DNA of 64,000 nucleotides from Lepus europaeus (Eukaryota > Chordata > Mammalia > Lagomorpha > Leporidae), in contig NC_084850.1 of NCBI RefSeq assembly GCF_033115175.1, forward strand, positions 105,445,939 through 105,509,938, given 5' to 3'. The position numbers and the translations under genes were made by a program. Of this stretch, positions 12,061-22,975 are shown piece by piece. The first letter of the stretch is position 1, and each line of letters opens with the position of its first letter. Below the pieces are notes generated by a model. It searched no databases, had not been told where the DNA came from, and was given only the letters and a program-made list of their open reading frames with translations.

Positions 12061-12728
12061 AATTAAAAGTAAAGAATGTAGAATAGTGAGTGAAAGACTG
12101 TTGAGAATATGCAACAAACAGAGGATGTGAGTAAACTGAAGTGGCTAATCAGTCTATGCATAGAAACCAATCAAAGAAAGGTTAAAACCTGCTTCTCAGA
12201 AGGTTCATAATGACTTTAGTTAGCACTTTCCTTATCCTATAGAAGATGGAAAAATCTGATCATGAAAGAACATTCTGGGGCCGAAGGGTACCACTTGATA
12301 AACTACTTGGTCATTAGGATGAGTTTTGGATAGGCTCAGTGTAAAGTAATGTCAATTGTAATTGTTTCATTCAGCATTTATTGGCTAAGTGCCCACCATT
12401 TGCTAAGCACTGTGCTGAAAAATTCAATACCAAGGACACACCTCCCTGCTAGGAAGGAACTGACAGTGCTGGGGGGTTCATGGTGGTGATGGGTGAGAGG
12501 GCAGAATAACAACAATGGCATCTAAACTTCTGAGGTAAATAGAGCACTATAAAAGCCACCATGGAGAAACATGGAAGGACAGATTTGCTTTACCTAGACA
12601 AATCTGCAAAGGCTTCGTAATAGACATACCACCCAAGTTTATTTTGGAGCAAAAGAATTTTGAAATCCATGCGAGAAGTCTTTAGAAAGTTCATGGAAGT
12701 GCATATTATGAAAAAACTGCATGGATTT
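12061..12728. other. MAOB intron 12 sequence, no gene
   Basis: A fragment near 12,365-12,420 (catttattggctaagtgcc...ctaagcactgtgct) looks like a degraded MIR or L2. I see nothing else. Confidence 0.45.
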
Positions 12729-12740
12729 AAAAATTTTTTT

Positions 12741-13058
12741 GGGCCAGCGCTGCGACTCAATAGGCTAATCCTCCGCCTTGCGGCGCTGGCACACCAGGTT
12801 CTAGTCCTGGTCGGGGTGCCGGATTCTGTCCCGGTTGCCCCTCTTCCAGGCCAGCTCTCTGCTGTGGCCCGGGAGTGCAGTGGAGGATGGCCCAAGTGCT
12901 TGAGCCCTGCACCCCATGGGAGACCAGGAGAAGCACCTGGCTCCTGGCTTCGGATCAGCGCAGTGCGCCGGCCGCGGCGGCCATTGGAGGGTGAACCAAC
13001 GGCAAAGGAAGACCTTTCTCTCTGTCTCTCTCTCTCACTGTCCACTCTGCCTGTCAAA
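12741..13058 (+). mobile_element. C-type SINE, young
   Basis: Head gggccagcgctgcgactc, tail ctgtcaaaaaaa. Flanked by aaaaattttttt on both sides (12,729-12,740 and about 13,058-13,070). Confidence 0.9.
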
Positions 13059-13202
13059 AAAAATTTTTTTGGACCAAAATAAACCTATCTTTGAATTCCA
13101 TTTTCCATGAACCTTTTGGAGTACCCTTGTAAGTGTTCTGCTTCCAGATGAAAGACAGTGGACAAAATTAATAGTATCACTTTGATAAAGAACTAAGTAC
13201 AG

Positions 13203-13490
13203 AGAGCAGGCACATAGCCTCGCCTTTAAGACACCCATCTCCCACACTGGAGAGCCTGAGTTTGAGTCCCAGCTCCGGCTCCTGACTCCAGCTTCCCACC
13301 AGTGCAGACCCTGGAGGACAGTGGTGATGGCTGAAGTAATTGGCTTCTTGACACCCATGTGAGACACCTGGATTGTATTCCCAGTTCCTGACTCTACCCC
13401 CAGCCTCGCCCTGGCCTTTGCAAGCATTTGGGGAGTGAACCAGAGGATGAAAGATTGATCTATCTCTCTGCCTCTAAAATTGAAAAAATT
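13203..13490 (+). mobile_element. Old C-type SINE
   Basis: Diverged older subfamily with head agagcaggcacatagcc and a degenerate tail ending near ctctaaaattg. Confidence 0.65.
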
Positions 13491-14321
13491 AAAAATAGGA
13501 CTAGATACATTTCTCAGAGAATTTTCCTTCTGGATGGAATGAAAGCTTATTGTAGTGATTGTGCAGTAAAGCACATGAACCAGGAGAAGTATCTGCGGAG
13601 CTCTCCTTTCTGATATATGTCCTGTATCCTTTGTAAGTATATGCTGTCTGTTCACTCACCTACGAAAGAAGGGACAGGGATTTTTCTTTTCTAACTGTTG
13701 CACTTTTATTTCAATAAAGAAAGAAGGTTTCTACATGATTAATGGAGCAAAACTATCTCCATCTGTTTGAAATGAATGATTGTGAGCGTAATTAGTTCTA
13801 TCTAAGCCTTTGTTCTCCTCCAATATTTAACTACAGGGTTTGGCCAGGCTTCCCAGAGATGTCCAACTGGGGTTAGTTCCATATGTTTTAAAATAGTGAA
13901 CATGCAGTGAAAAGTAGCAGTATTTAATGGATGTGGAGAAAGCAAACCCATCCTGAATACCTACAGGCTCTCAATAATTCCAGATCATTCCATGTATTAT
14001 TGTCAGTATACTAATATTCAATATCTTGTATTTTCTCGATGGCTACAGTAAGGGCAGGTAAAAGAAAATTACCAATTCAAGCCAGTCTCTGGTTTTTGGA
14101 TAAGAGGCTGAGCAGTGTACAGTGTTGACAAGGATGGAGCATGGGCATTAGATCTGAACAGCCCTTCACTGATGTAATGGAAACTGGAGACAGGATGCAT
14201 AATGGCTTATTGGTGATGCTCACCTCATGTTTTTGTGAGAGTGAAAACACACTGCCTCTCTTCAGGCTAAGTCTGTGACACTTAGGTCCCTTTGTATCAC
14301 ATCTGAGCACTCCTTGCTTTT

Positions 14322-14643
14322 TTTTTAAAGATCTTATTTATTTATTATTTGATAGGTAGAGTTACAGAAAGAGGGAGAGACAGAGAAAAAGGTCTTCCAT
14401 CCACTGGCTCACTTTACAGATGGCTGCAATGGCCATAGCTGGGCTGATCTGAAGCTAAGAACTTCTTCTGTGTCTCCCTTGCAGATGCAGGGGCCCAAGC
14501 ACTTGAACCCTCTCTGCCACCTTCCCAGGCCATTAGCAGGGAGCTAGATTGGAAGAGGAGCAGCCGGGACATGAACCAGTGCTCATATGGGATGCCGGCG
14601 CTGGAGGTGGAGGCTTACCTTACTGTGCCACAGTGCTGGCCCT
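14322..14643 (-). mobile_element. C-type SINE, antisense
   Basis: Target-site duplication gcactccttgctttt at 14,307-14,321 and 14,644-14,658. Head complement gccacagtgctggccct at the right. Confidence 0.9.
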
Positions 14644-14658
14644 GCACTCCTTGCTTTT

Positions 14659-15018
14659 TAAAAGATTTATTAATATATTTATTTGAAAGGAAGAGTGGCA
14701 GAGAGAGAGAGGCAGAGACAGTGAGTGAGTGAGAGAGAGAGAGAAATACCTTCCATCCACTGGTTCACTCCCTAATGGCTACAATAGCCAGGGCTGGGCC
14801 AGACCAAAGCCAGGAGCCAGGAACTCCATCCAGGTCTCCCACATAGGTGACTGGGGGGGTTCAAGTACTTGAGCCATCATTGGTTGCTTCACAGGCACAT
14901 TAGCAGGAAGCTGAATCAGAAGTAGAGCATCCAGGACTCAAACCAGCACTCTGATATGGAAGCCATCATTGCGAGCAATGGTTTAATCCGCCGTTTACCA
15001 CACCACACTGGCCCATAG
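14659..15018 (-). mobile_element. C-type SINE, antisense, older
   Basis: GA/GT microsatellite at 14,700-14,742, head complement accacactggccc. Directly abuts the previous SINE. Confidence 0.82.
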
Positions 15019-15079
15019 GCATTCCCTGTTAACTAGTGATAATGATACACCAGGCAACATTCAGGAGAAAAATGGAGAC

Positions 15080-15230
15080 TTTAACATTTGGTAGATTTGG
15101 TTCAAAATCCTGGCTCTGATATTATCTAGTAATGTGGCTCTTGGTGAGTCACTGCACATTCTCTGAGCCTCAGTTTCCTCATGGGTGAAATGAGATAATG
15201 ATAAAAGTAGCTATGTCATGGAGTTTTTTA
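15080..15230 (+). mobile_element. MIR fragment
   Basis: Contains atcctggctctgatattatc and ctctgagcctcagtttcctc, typical MIR core and tail. Confidence 0.65.
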
Positions 15231-15246
15231 AAAAAAAAAATTTGAA

Positions 15247-15522
15247 GGGCCGGCGCCGCAGCTCACTAGGCTAGGCTAATCCTCCGCCTGCGGCGCCAGC
15301 ACACCGGGTTCTAGTCCCGGTCGGGGTGCTGGATTCTGTCCTGGTTGCTCTTCTTCCAGCCCAGCTCTCTGCTGTGGCCCGGGAAGGCAGTGGAGGATGG
15401 CCCAAGTCCTTGGGCCCTGCACCCGCATGGGAGACCAGGAGAAGCACCTGGCTCCTGGCTTCGGATCGGCGCAGCACGCCGGCTGTGACAACCATTTGGG
15501 GGGTGAACCAACGGAAGGAAGA

Positions 15523-15569
<47 letters not shown>

Positions 15570-15596
15570 GTCTAACTCTGCCTGTCAAAAAACAAA
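15247..15596 (+). mobile_element. C-type SINE, young, long (CT)n
   Basis: Head gggccggcgccgcagctc with a small duplication taggctaggctaatcc. An uninterrupted (CT)n of about 42 bp at 15,525-15,566. Confidence 0.9.
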
Positions 15597-15605
15597 TTTA
15601 AGAAA

Positions 15606-15847
15606 AATAGGGTGGGTGTTTGGAGCAGCAGTTAGGATGCTGCTTGGAACGCCCATATCTCATATTGGAGTGCCCGGATTTGAGCCTCAACTTTGCTCTC
15701 CATTCCAGTTTCCTGCTAATGCACTCTGGGGTAGGGGCAGCAGGTGATGGATCAAATATTTCAGTCCCTGACACCCATGTGGGAGACATGGATGGCCTGC
15801 CCAAGCCCCAGCTGTTGTGGGCATTTGAGGAGTGAACCAGCTGATGG

Positions 15848-15897
<50 letters not shown>

Positions 15898-15945
15898 CTT
15901 CTCTCTCTGTATCTCTTCTTTTCAAACAAATAAATAAATCTTACA
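15606..15945 (+). mobile_element. C-type SINE, older subfamily, long (CT)n
   Basis: Head gggtgggtgtttggagcagc, (CT)n of about 46 bp near 15,851-15,896, tail aaacaaataaataaatc. Confidence 0.82.
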
Positions 15946-16150
15946 AAAGGAAAAAAAACCTCTATTTTTAAAAAAAGATGTCAAGCTGACAGAACTGACT
16001 TAGTCCAAGACTCATTTTATACATGATAAAGGTTGTGTCCCAAGAAGGTGATATTTAGAATCAGCAAACCAGGCAGCCTTGGTCTTTGTGGGAAAGCTCT
16101 TCTCTGGCTTGCTGAGACTAACCATTTTAACCTCTTGCTGTTGTTCCAAG

Positions 16151-16262
16151 GGTTCTACGCCAGGCAGTTGGCAGGATTTACTTTGCAGGCACCGAGACTG
16201 CCACACACTGGAGCGGCTACATGGAGGGGGCTGTGGAGGCTGGAGAGAGAGCTGCCCGAGAG
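16151..16262 (+). CDS. MAOB: MAOB exon 13
   Basis: A 112-bp exon between acceptor gttccaag and donor gtagga, encoding residues 413-449 after completing the Arg codon. It contains [20 protein letters not shown]; the Tyr of HWSGY is Tyr435, the second wall of the aromatic cage. The start reads VLRQAVGR, where I recall P at the A position and D at the G position in human MAOB. Confidence 0.95.
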
Positions 16263-16709
16263 GTAGGACCCAGGGTCACAGACAGGGAGTTAACCCATGG
16301 GCTTGCCAAGCTGATCAAAGCTGTCTGAGAGCCTGGAGGTCAACTCCTCAGTAACCCCCATCTGAGGATACCTGAAACCCCCATTTTTCTTTCCCAGCAG
16401 TTCCAGATGGAGCAAACAACTTAACCAAAAAGTAATAGCAAAAAAATATCTCACATATGAAGGTAAAAAGATCCCATGGGGTAGAAGATCACCATGGCTC
16501 TGATTGAGCAATAACCTAGATCCAGCATTATAGAACCAAACTTGTTTCTGTGATCTTTCATGAAAATCCCTCAGCTCTCATCCCTGTTCAGGCACGTTCC
16601 TAACTTACCAAACTTACTTGCTGTGAGCCTCTGATATCATACTTCAAGAGCAGTTTAGGAGAAAGATGTGATCACTTTTGCTATTCACCAAGCTGCTCCT
16701 TCTTTTCAG

Positions 16710-16772
16710 ATCCTGCATGCCATTGGGAAGATTCCAGAGGATGAAATCTGGCAGTCAGAACCAGAATCTGTG
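16710..16772 (+). CDS. MAOB: MAOB exon 14
   Basis: A 63-bp, phase-0 exon between acceptor tcttttcag and donor gtaagc. It starts [20 protein letters not shown] and ends in Val (residues 450-470). The IPEDEIWQ stretch is MAOB-specific; the MAOA equivalent is VAKKDIWV. Confidence 0.95.
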
Positions 16773-17235
16773 GTAAGCTATATTTTATTTCAAGGCTTTA
16801 GATCCTTTTCCTCTACAAACAATGACTTGCAAGAACACATTTGTATCTATTAATTCAGTGAATGTTTAACATAGGTGTCAGGGGTTAGGGCAGAGGTGAG
16901 GAATTTAGAAGAACTTTGATAAATTTGTAGCTGCTATGTTCATTGCAGATTATTAGGAATAAAATAAAGAGTTTTTAAAATGGAGACATTTCTCAATTCT
17001 ACATGTAAGAAGAACTCAATAAATGTCTGTTAAATAAATATTTTCAACAAGAGGTGGGAAAAAAGAAGTAGGTTTAGCATCCCATGTCCAGGGGTAAAGG
17101 GCTGGAAGGAATCAGAGCATATTTAGATTAATAACTCATTTTCAATGTACTGAGAAGTTTTGTAGTAAGACCTCAGGAAGCATTCCTGGCTAGAAGAAAG
17201 GCCACACGAGGATGGAGTGGAAACACATTATATGG

Positions 17236-17565
17236 GCTAGAGTTGTGGTGCAGTAGGTTAAGCCGCTGCCGGTGATGCTGGCATCCCATATAAGCTCCAG
17301 TTTGAGTCCCAGCTGCTCCTCTTCCAATCCAACTCCCTGCTTATGTACCCGGGAAAGCAACAGAGGTTGGCCTAAGTGCTTGGGCCTCTGCCACCCATGT
17401 GGAAGAACCCAGAAGGAGCTTCTGGCTCCTGGATTCAGCCTGGCCCAGCTGCAGCCCTTGTGGCCATTTGGGGAATGAACCAGCATATGGAAGATCTCCC
17501 CCTGCCTCCTTACCCTCTCTCTGAAACTCTGCCTTTCAAATAAATAAATAAATCTTTTAAATAAA
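17236..17565 (+). mobile_element. C-type SINE
   Basis: Head gggctagagttgtggtgc, tail tttcaaataaataaataaatc. In MAOB intron 14, same strand as the gene. Confidence 0.85.
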
Positions 17566-17719
17566 ATAAGCATATTGTAGAGGACAAGAGATAAAAAGGC
17601 CAAAGTCATTCCTTTGTCCTTTAAGTGTGAAGTCAGAGAGAATAGAGCTGCCACTCCAAAGTCATCCTCTTAGTGTCTCTGCCAGAGGGGGGAGGGGGTT
17701 GTGGGATGCAGGGGAGACT

Positions 17720-17975
17720 ATTGATCCACTCACTCAATAAATATTTATGGCATGTGTGTTGTGTGCATGGGTCATTGGAGTGAGGACACAGCAGTGCTTT
17801 TGTGGAGCTTGACATCTGCTGGGGACTACAGATGATAACCAAAAAGTACAAGCGTATTGAAGAAGCCATGCTGAGAGAAAATGTAAAATGAGGGCCATCC
17901 TAGGCTGGAGGCTCAGGAAAGGCTCCCTGAGGAAGGGAGTTAAATATAGGGCCCAGTGGGGAAGAGGGAGTGAGC
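17720..17975 (+). mobile_element. Ancient interspersed repeat, family not assigned
   Basis: Shows tcaataaatatttatggc, gtggagcttgacatctgctgg and caggaaaggctccctgagg. The same pattern recurs at 27,935-28,340 and 39,780-40,015, so it is dispersed. I cannot name the family with confidence. Confidence 0.5.
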
Positions 17976-18115
17976 AATATGTGTGGAGGGAATGTTATGT
18001 TTGATGTCTTAGAGCTTGGCAAGAGGGAATCATGTTCAGAGAATTGGAGGGAATAGACTTTTCTGGAATGCAGTGTGCAAGCTCTGTACTAACACCCAGT
18101 GTTCTCTGAACCCAG

Positions 18116-18268
18116 GATGTTCCTGCTCGGCCCATCACAACCACCTTCCTGGAGAGGAACTTGCCCTCTGTGCCTGGTCTGCTGAGACTGATTGGATTGA
18201 CCACCATGTTTTCGGCTGTGGCTCTTGGCTTCCTGGCCTACAAAAGGGGGTTACTTGTACGGGTCTGA
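18116..18268 (+). CDS. MAOB: MAOB exon 15, coding part with stop codon
   Basis: The terminal exon opens after acceptor gaacccag and encodes 50 residues plus TGA, giving a C-terminus at residue 520. It begins [20 protein letters not shown] and continues into a hydrophobic helix containing [17 protein letters not shown], ending LLVRV. In MAOB this helix anchors the enzyme in the outer mitochondrial membrane. The reading frame is intact. Confidence 0.96.
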   Translation, partial: DVPARPITTTFLERNLPSVPGLLRLIGLTTMFSAVALGFLAYKRGLLVRV

Positions 18269-19125
18269 AGAGAGGGCGTCTGGAGCCACACCCTCTTCTT
18301 AATTCTATTTAGGTTGTAGGTTTGAGGAAGGGGCTGCAATGAAGTTCCACAAAGATATAAAGAATATAGAGCATGGTTAGGAGCATAAAGATAAATCAGA
18401 CTGTGACCACAGGCAACATAGTATCTCTATCTCATTTTGGCCCCTAGTTAGTGTTCCTTACTTGGCTTGGCATGCTGTCTCATCCATTGTCAAGATTACT
18501 GCCCTTGGAATCTTTAGAATAGTTAAATAGCCTTGTTTAATGTCCTGGCTGTTCCACCACACGCCTTGCCCATGTACAAGTTTTTTCTCACCTTTGTGGC
18601 TTTGTGCTTAACCTTTATTCCTGTGATGCCCTTATTTTCCCAAGCTCTCTACATCTGTCTTCAGAATCCTATACTGTTATAGCTGGAGGATCTTAGAGAC
18701 CATCTAATCCTCACTTTCTATTTTAGAGTCTAACAAATTGGAGCTGACAGAGGTGGAACTTAACTACCCAGTAAGCCGCTGGTTTTTGGGGGCCTACAAC
18801 ACCGGTGCAGCACTTTTCCCACCTCCCAGGATGTATTCCCTAACTGCTCTCTCCGACTCCCTGCTATCATCGCAAATGGTGGGCTCTTGCCTGGGTTTCC
18901 TCTGAACTAAATGGTCTTGTGCTGCTTAAATGCTACTCAGTATATATATATATATATATCCTTTAAGTCTTACTGTCTTTTGCAATGTGCCTCCAGGTGC
19001 GTTTAGTTGCTTTAAGAGTAGGAATCTTGTCTTGTCTTCCTTTTTTATCCTCCATTATGTCTTGACACAAAGGTCAATGCACATTTGGGTAATTAAAAAT
19101 AAAATTGATTGACCAGATGTCTGCT
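18269..19125 (+). other. MAOB: MAOB 3' UTR
   Basis: About 850 bp from the TGA to just beyond the only AATAAA. No C SINE lies inside it. A (TA)9-type run sits at 18941-18958. The end point is inferred from the polyadenylation signal, not seen directly. Confidence 0.75.
19098..19103 (+). promoter_or_regulatory. MAOB polyadenylation signal AATAAA
   Basis: The only canonical hexamer downstream of the MAOB stop within a plausible UTR length. It is followed about 30 bp later by a TG/T-rich stretch (gtctgctgtcttttcttttg) that fits a downstream element. Confidence 0.75.
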
Positions 19126-19970
19126 GTCTTTTCTTTTGGGGTAATGACTTCCAAGGTTTTGACAGACCAAATCAAGATCCTGTATTAGGCATATTATTGT
19201 GGCTTTAAAGCATTTAGTCAAAATTTTCTTGAAGACTGGATGATGCATGTGTTTTGATTGCGTGATCCATCATAGATGACATACATGTGAGCACTTGGTA
19301 AATGATTTAAAATGATATGGGAAGGGTGCTAAGTGGCACAGCTCTTTGCTTTCATTCTCTCAAACCTGTCAAGGTAATTGACATATTAATAAGCAAGATG
19401 CTAAAACTATTAAAATAACTATAATATTTCAGTTGACCTTTTATATTCCTTATCCAGTGCAAAGCTTTTTACTATGTACACTCATTAATTTAAAACCACA
19501 GTTTTATGGTCCATTAAATCCTATTTGATCTACTTTTTAAATGAGATCATTATTTCAGAGCATTCATACCTCTCAACTTCCAAGGTCAGATTTTATCAAG
19601 ATATATTTTAAATCCATGAATGACTATTCTCACACCCTCCCTTAGAAAATGAAGCTGATTATTCTCAGTATAAGTGAAATTTAAGAAACCCTCTGGGATC
19701 AATAAATCGTAACATACTGTTTCTGATTTTATGATGACATTTACATGCATGAATTTATAGGAACTTCACAGATTAAATGAGAAAATTAGAGAACCCAGTA
19801 AGACTTATTTTTGTAACCATTTTGTTTCTTAAATTTGTTTAAAAATTCAACATACCTGGCATAAGGGTATCTGCTTAGGCATGCTCCCCCCAAAAACTGT
19901 CCCTAAAATGTTGTGACGTTACTGACTCCAGAACATACATTAATAAAGAGTCAAATAAGGAATTTCCCTC
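19126..19970. other. Start of the MAOB-MAOA intergenic interval, no gene
   Basis: AT-rich sequence after the MAOB polyadenylation site. I recognise no repeat or gene. Confidence 0.45.
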
Positions 19971-19971
19971 T

Positions 19972-20290
19972 AGGCATGGGTGCTGTGGCACAATGAGTTA
20001 AGCTACTTCTTGGGATGTCCACATCTGATATCAAGAGTGCCTGGTTTGAGTCTCAGCTACTCTGGCATCCGATCCAGCTTTCTGCTAATGATCCTAGGAG
20101 GCAGTGGATGATGGCCCAAGATAGAAGTGGGATTGGTAGTGGAAGACCCAAGTGGAGTTGCTGGATCTTGGCTTTGGCCAGGCCCAGCCCAGGCTGTTGC
20201 TCGCATTTGGAGAATGAACCAGCAGATGAAAGATCTCTTCTTGTGCCTCTGTCACTCTACCTTTCATATGAATCAATAAATCTTTTTCAA
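19972..20290 (+). mobile_element. C-type SINE, older
   Basis: Head catgggtgctgtggcac, tail gaatcaataaatcttt. No long microsatellite. Confidence 0.75.
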
Positions 20291-20487
20291 AAAGAAAAAC
20301 TGTGTCCGACACATAATGTTCCAGAATCCATGGCTGACAAACTAAGCAGAATGGAAAGTTAACCAAATAGCCCTGGAAGATGTCACCACCTCCCCTAAAG
20401 GTGGCTCTCACTGCAGGAGGAGAGATTGAGCTCTAAATCAAGCTCAGACCAGATTCTGGTTTGTGACTTAACAGAAGCCACATGACT

Positions 20488-20790
20488 GGGGTGAGTTTAG
20501 CCTAGTGGTTAAGACTGGTTAATACACCGGCATCCCACATCAGAGTGCCTGAGTTCAATTCCTGGCTCCAGCTCCTTATTCCAGCTTCCTGCTAATGCAG
20601 ACCCTGGGAGGCAGTGGTGATGGCTCACCTAGTTGGGTTCCTGCCACCCACATGGGAAACCTGGATTGAGGTCCCAGCTCCCAGCTTCTGCTGAGCACAG
20701 CCCCAGCTATTGCAGGCATTCGAAGAGTGAACCATCAGATGGGAGGTCTATCTTTCTGTCTCTCTATCAAATAAATACATTAAGTATTTA
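20488..20790 (+). mobile_element. C-type SINE, older
   Basis: Head ggggtgagtttagcctagtgg, tail tatcaaataaatacatt. Confidence 0.78.
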
Positions 20791-21155
20791 AAAGGCAAAA
20801 GGAGCCATAGGATTGTCTCTAACTTAAGAATTACTGCTAGAGTCATAGACCTACTAGAGTTTCCAAACACAACAAAGGGAGAAACCTCCCTCACTGAGCA
20901 GATTGAGATGAACAGTGGGGGACAAAAAAGTAAACTTGCAGTTCTTCATACCCTATTCAACATTCTGGCATTATTATCATTTATTCTTGAGAGTAGACAC
21001 TGTTTCTATGTTTCCATCCTCCATAACTCTTGTACCTAAGCCATCACAGTCTCTCAAAATACATACATAGATAAATAAATGGACTCCTGAAATTTTCATT
21101 TTAATTCTAGATTAATAATTGTTACACCGATTTGGTAAACGGAATGCTGTGCTTA

Positions 21156-21413
21156 CGGTCAGCATTATGATATGGTGGATTAAGCAGCCACCTGTGATGC
21201 TGGTGTCCAATGAGTGCCAGTTCGAATACCCAGCTGCTCCACTTCCAATCCAGCTCCCTGCTAATGCATCTAGGAAAGCAGCAGAAGATGGCCCAAGTGC
21301 TTGGGCCCCTGCCATCCACATGGGAGACCCAGAGAGAGTTCCTAGGCTTCTGGATTTGGCCTGGTCTAGTTGGCCATTGTGGCCATTTGGGGGATGAATC
21401 AGCAGATAGATGG

Positions 21414-21458
<45 letters not shown>

Positions 21459-21478
21459 CAAATAAATAATTTTTAAAA
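21156..21478 (+). mobile_element. C-type SINE
   Basis: Head ggtcagcattatgatatgg, (CT)n at 21,415-21,452, tail caaataaataattttt. Confidence 0.85.
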
Positions 21479-21537
21479 AGACAATGTTATGCTGTCTTGT
21501 AGAGAGCCAGTTTTCATTTTTCCTCATACTCATTTTT

Positions 21538-21838
21538 CTAAATGTTTATTCTTATTTATCTGAGAGAGAGAGGTATTCCATCTGCTGATTCATTCCCCAA
21601 ATACCCGCAGCAGCTGGGGCTGGGCCAGGTCTAAGCAAGGAGGCCAGAACTCAATCTGGGTCTCCCATGTAGGTGGTAGGGACTCTAGTACTTGAGCCAT
21701 CACCTGCTGCCTCCCAGGGTGTACATTAGTAGGAAGCTGGATTGGAAGCAGAGGTAGGACTCAGTTCCAGGCACTCTGATATGTGATGCTAGCATTTCAA
21801 GTGGCAGCTTAACTCACTGTGCCACAATGCTGGTCCCC
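21538..21838 (-). mobile_element. C-type SINE, antisense, older
   Basis: Tail complement at 21,540-21,565, head complement gccacaatgctggtcccc. Confidence 0.8.
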
Positions 21839-22329
21839 TCATATTCATTTTTTAAATGGCAGTTGTCTTTTTGATATGTTTTATTTGAGGTAGCAGTAAT
21901 AACTAACTGGTTTCATTCTTGAGTAGATTGACAGGTCTAAAGCTATAATTCTCAATTGAGGGTTCACATCAGAATGACTGGGGTGGTTTGGAAAGACCTT
22001 TGTGCCTAAACATACAGGGAATTCAATCCAGCAGCAGTTTAATATAGGAGGCAAGACTTTCTCTGTGAAGGTCTTAACCAAGGGCTAAAATGTCACTGGT
22101 TCAAAGATATAAGAAGGCTTGGAGATATGACATCAGCCTTTCTCACAGAACTGCTGCCTGGCTTCATCCTCTTTTTCACTGCCCAGCTGCATCAGGGTGA
22201 AAAAAGAGGCTTATAAAATACTTAGAATGAAAGGAAACAGAGTTGCTCTCTGAAAGTTAAGCATTAATTCAACAAGTGAAAGAGCAGTGTGTATTTCCCA
22301 GATCATAGAGCTAGAAGTTGATCTCTCTT
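21839..22329. other. Intergenic sequence, no gene
   Basis: Single-copy-looking DNA. A stretch at 21,935-22,080 (agctataattctcaattgag...gaatgactgggg) has the feel of an old repeat, but I cannot place it. Confidence 0.35.
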
Positions 22330-22648
22330 TTTTTTGACAGGCAAAGTTAGACAGAGAGAGAGAGACCGAGAGAAAGGTCTTCCTTCCATTGGTTCACCCC
22401 CCAAATGGTTGCCACAGCAGGCACACTGCGCCATTCCGAAGCCAGGAGCCAGGTGCTTCCTCCTGGTCTCCCATGTGGGTGCAGGGCCCAAGCACTTGGG
22501 CCATCCTCCACTGCCTTCCCGGGCCACAGCAGAGAGCTGGCCTGGAAGAGGGGCAACCGGGACAGAACCTGGCGCCCTAACTGGGACTAGAACCCGGGGT
22601 GCTGGCACCGCAGGCGGAAGATTAGCCAAGTGAGCCGCAGCGCTGGCC
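22330..22648 (-). mobile_element. C-type SINE, antisense, young
   Basis: Poly-T start, gacaggcaaagttagacag, head complement gagccgcagcgctggcc. Immediately followed by another antisense SINE. Confidence 0.9.
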
Positions 22649-22650
22649 TT

Positions 22651-22975
22651 TTTAAAAAAAATTATTTATTTACTTGAGAGGTAGAGTTACAGACAGAGAG
22701 AAAGACAGAGAAAGGTCTTCCATCCACTGGTTCACTCCCCAAATGGCTACAATGGCTGGAGCTGAGCCAAACTGAAGCCAGGAGCCAGGAGCCTCTTCCC
22801 CATCTCCCATGTGGGTGCAGGGGCCCAAGCACTTGGGCCATCTTCTGCTGCTTTCCCAGGCCATAGCAGAGAGCTGGATTGGAAGTGGAACAGCCAGGAT
22901 ACAAACCACTGTCCCTGTGGGATGCCAGCACTGCCAGTGGAGGCTTAGCACACTATGCCATAGCACTGACCCCAG
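22651..22975 (-). mobile_element. C-type SINE, antisense
   Basis: Tail complement aaattatttatttacttgag, head complement gccatagcactgacccc. Confidence 0.86.

Noticed and set aside
13035..13655. 206-codon open frame on the - strand
   Set aside because: It runs through two SINEs in antisense. No domain, no splice support, and its parts match repeat consensus translations seen in dozens of other places.
15525..15566. CRISPR-like or satellite array
   Set aside because: Simple dinucleotide repeat derived from a SINE, with no spacer structure.
17190..17654. 154-codon open frame on the - strand
   Set aside because: Antisense of the C SINE at 17,236-17,565 with random extension into the intron.
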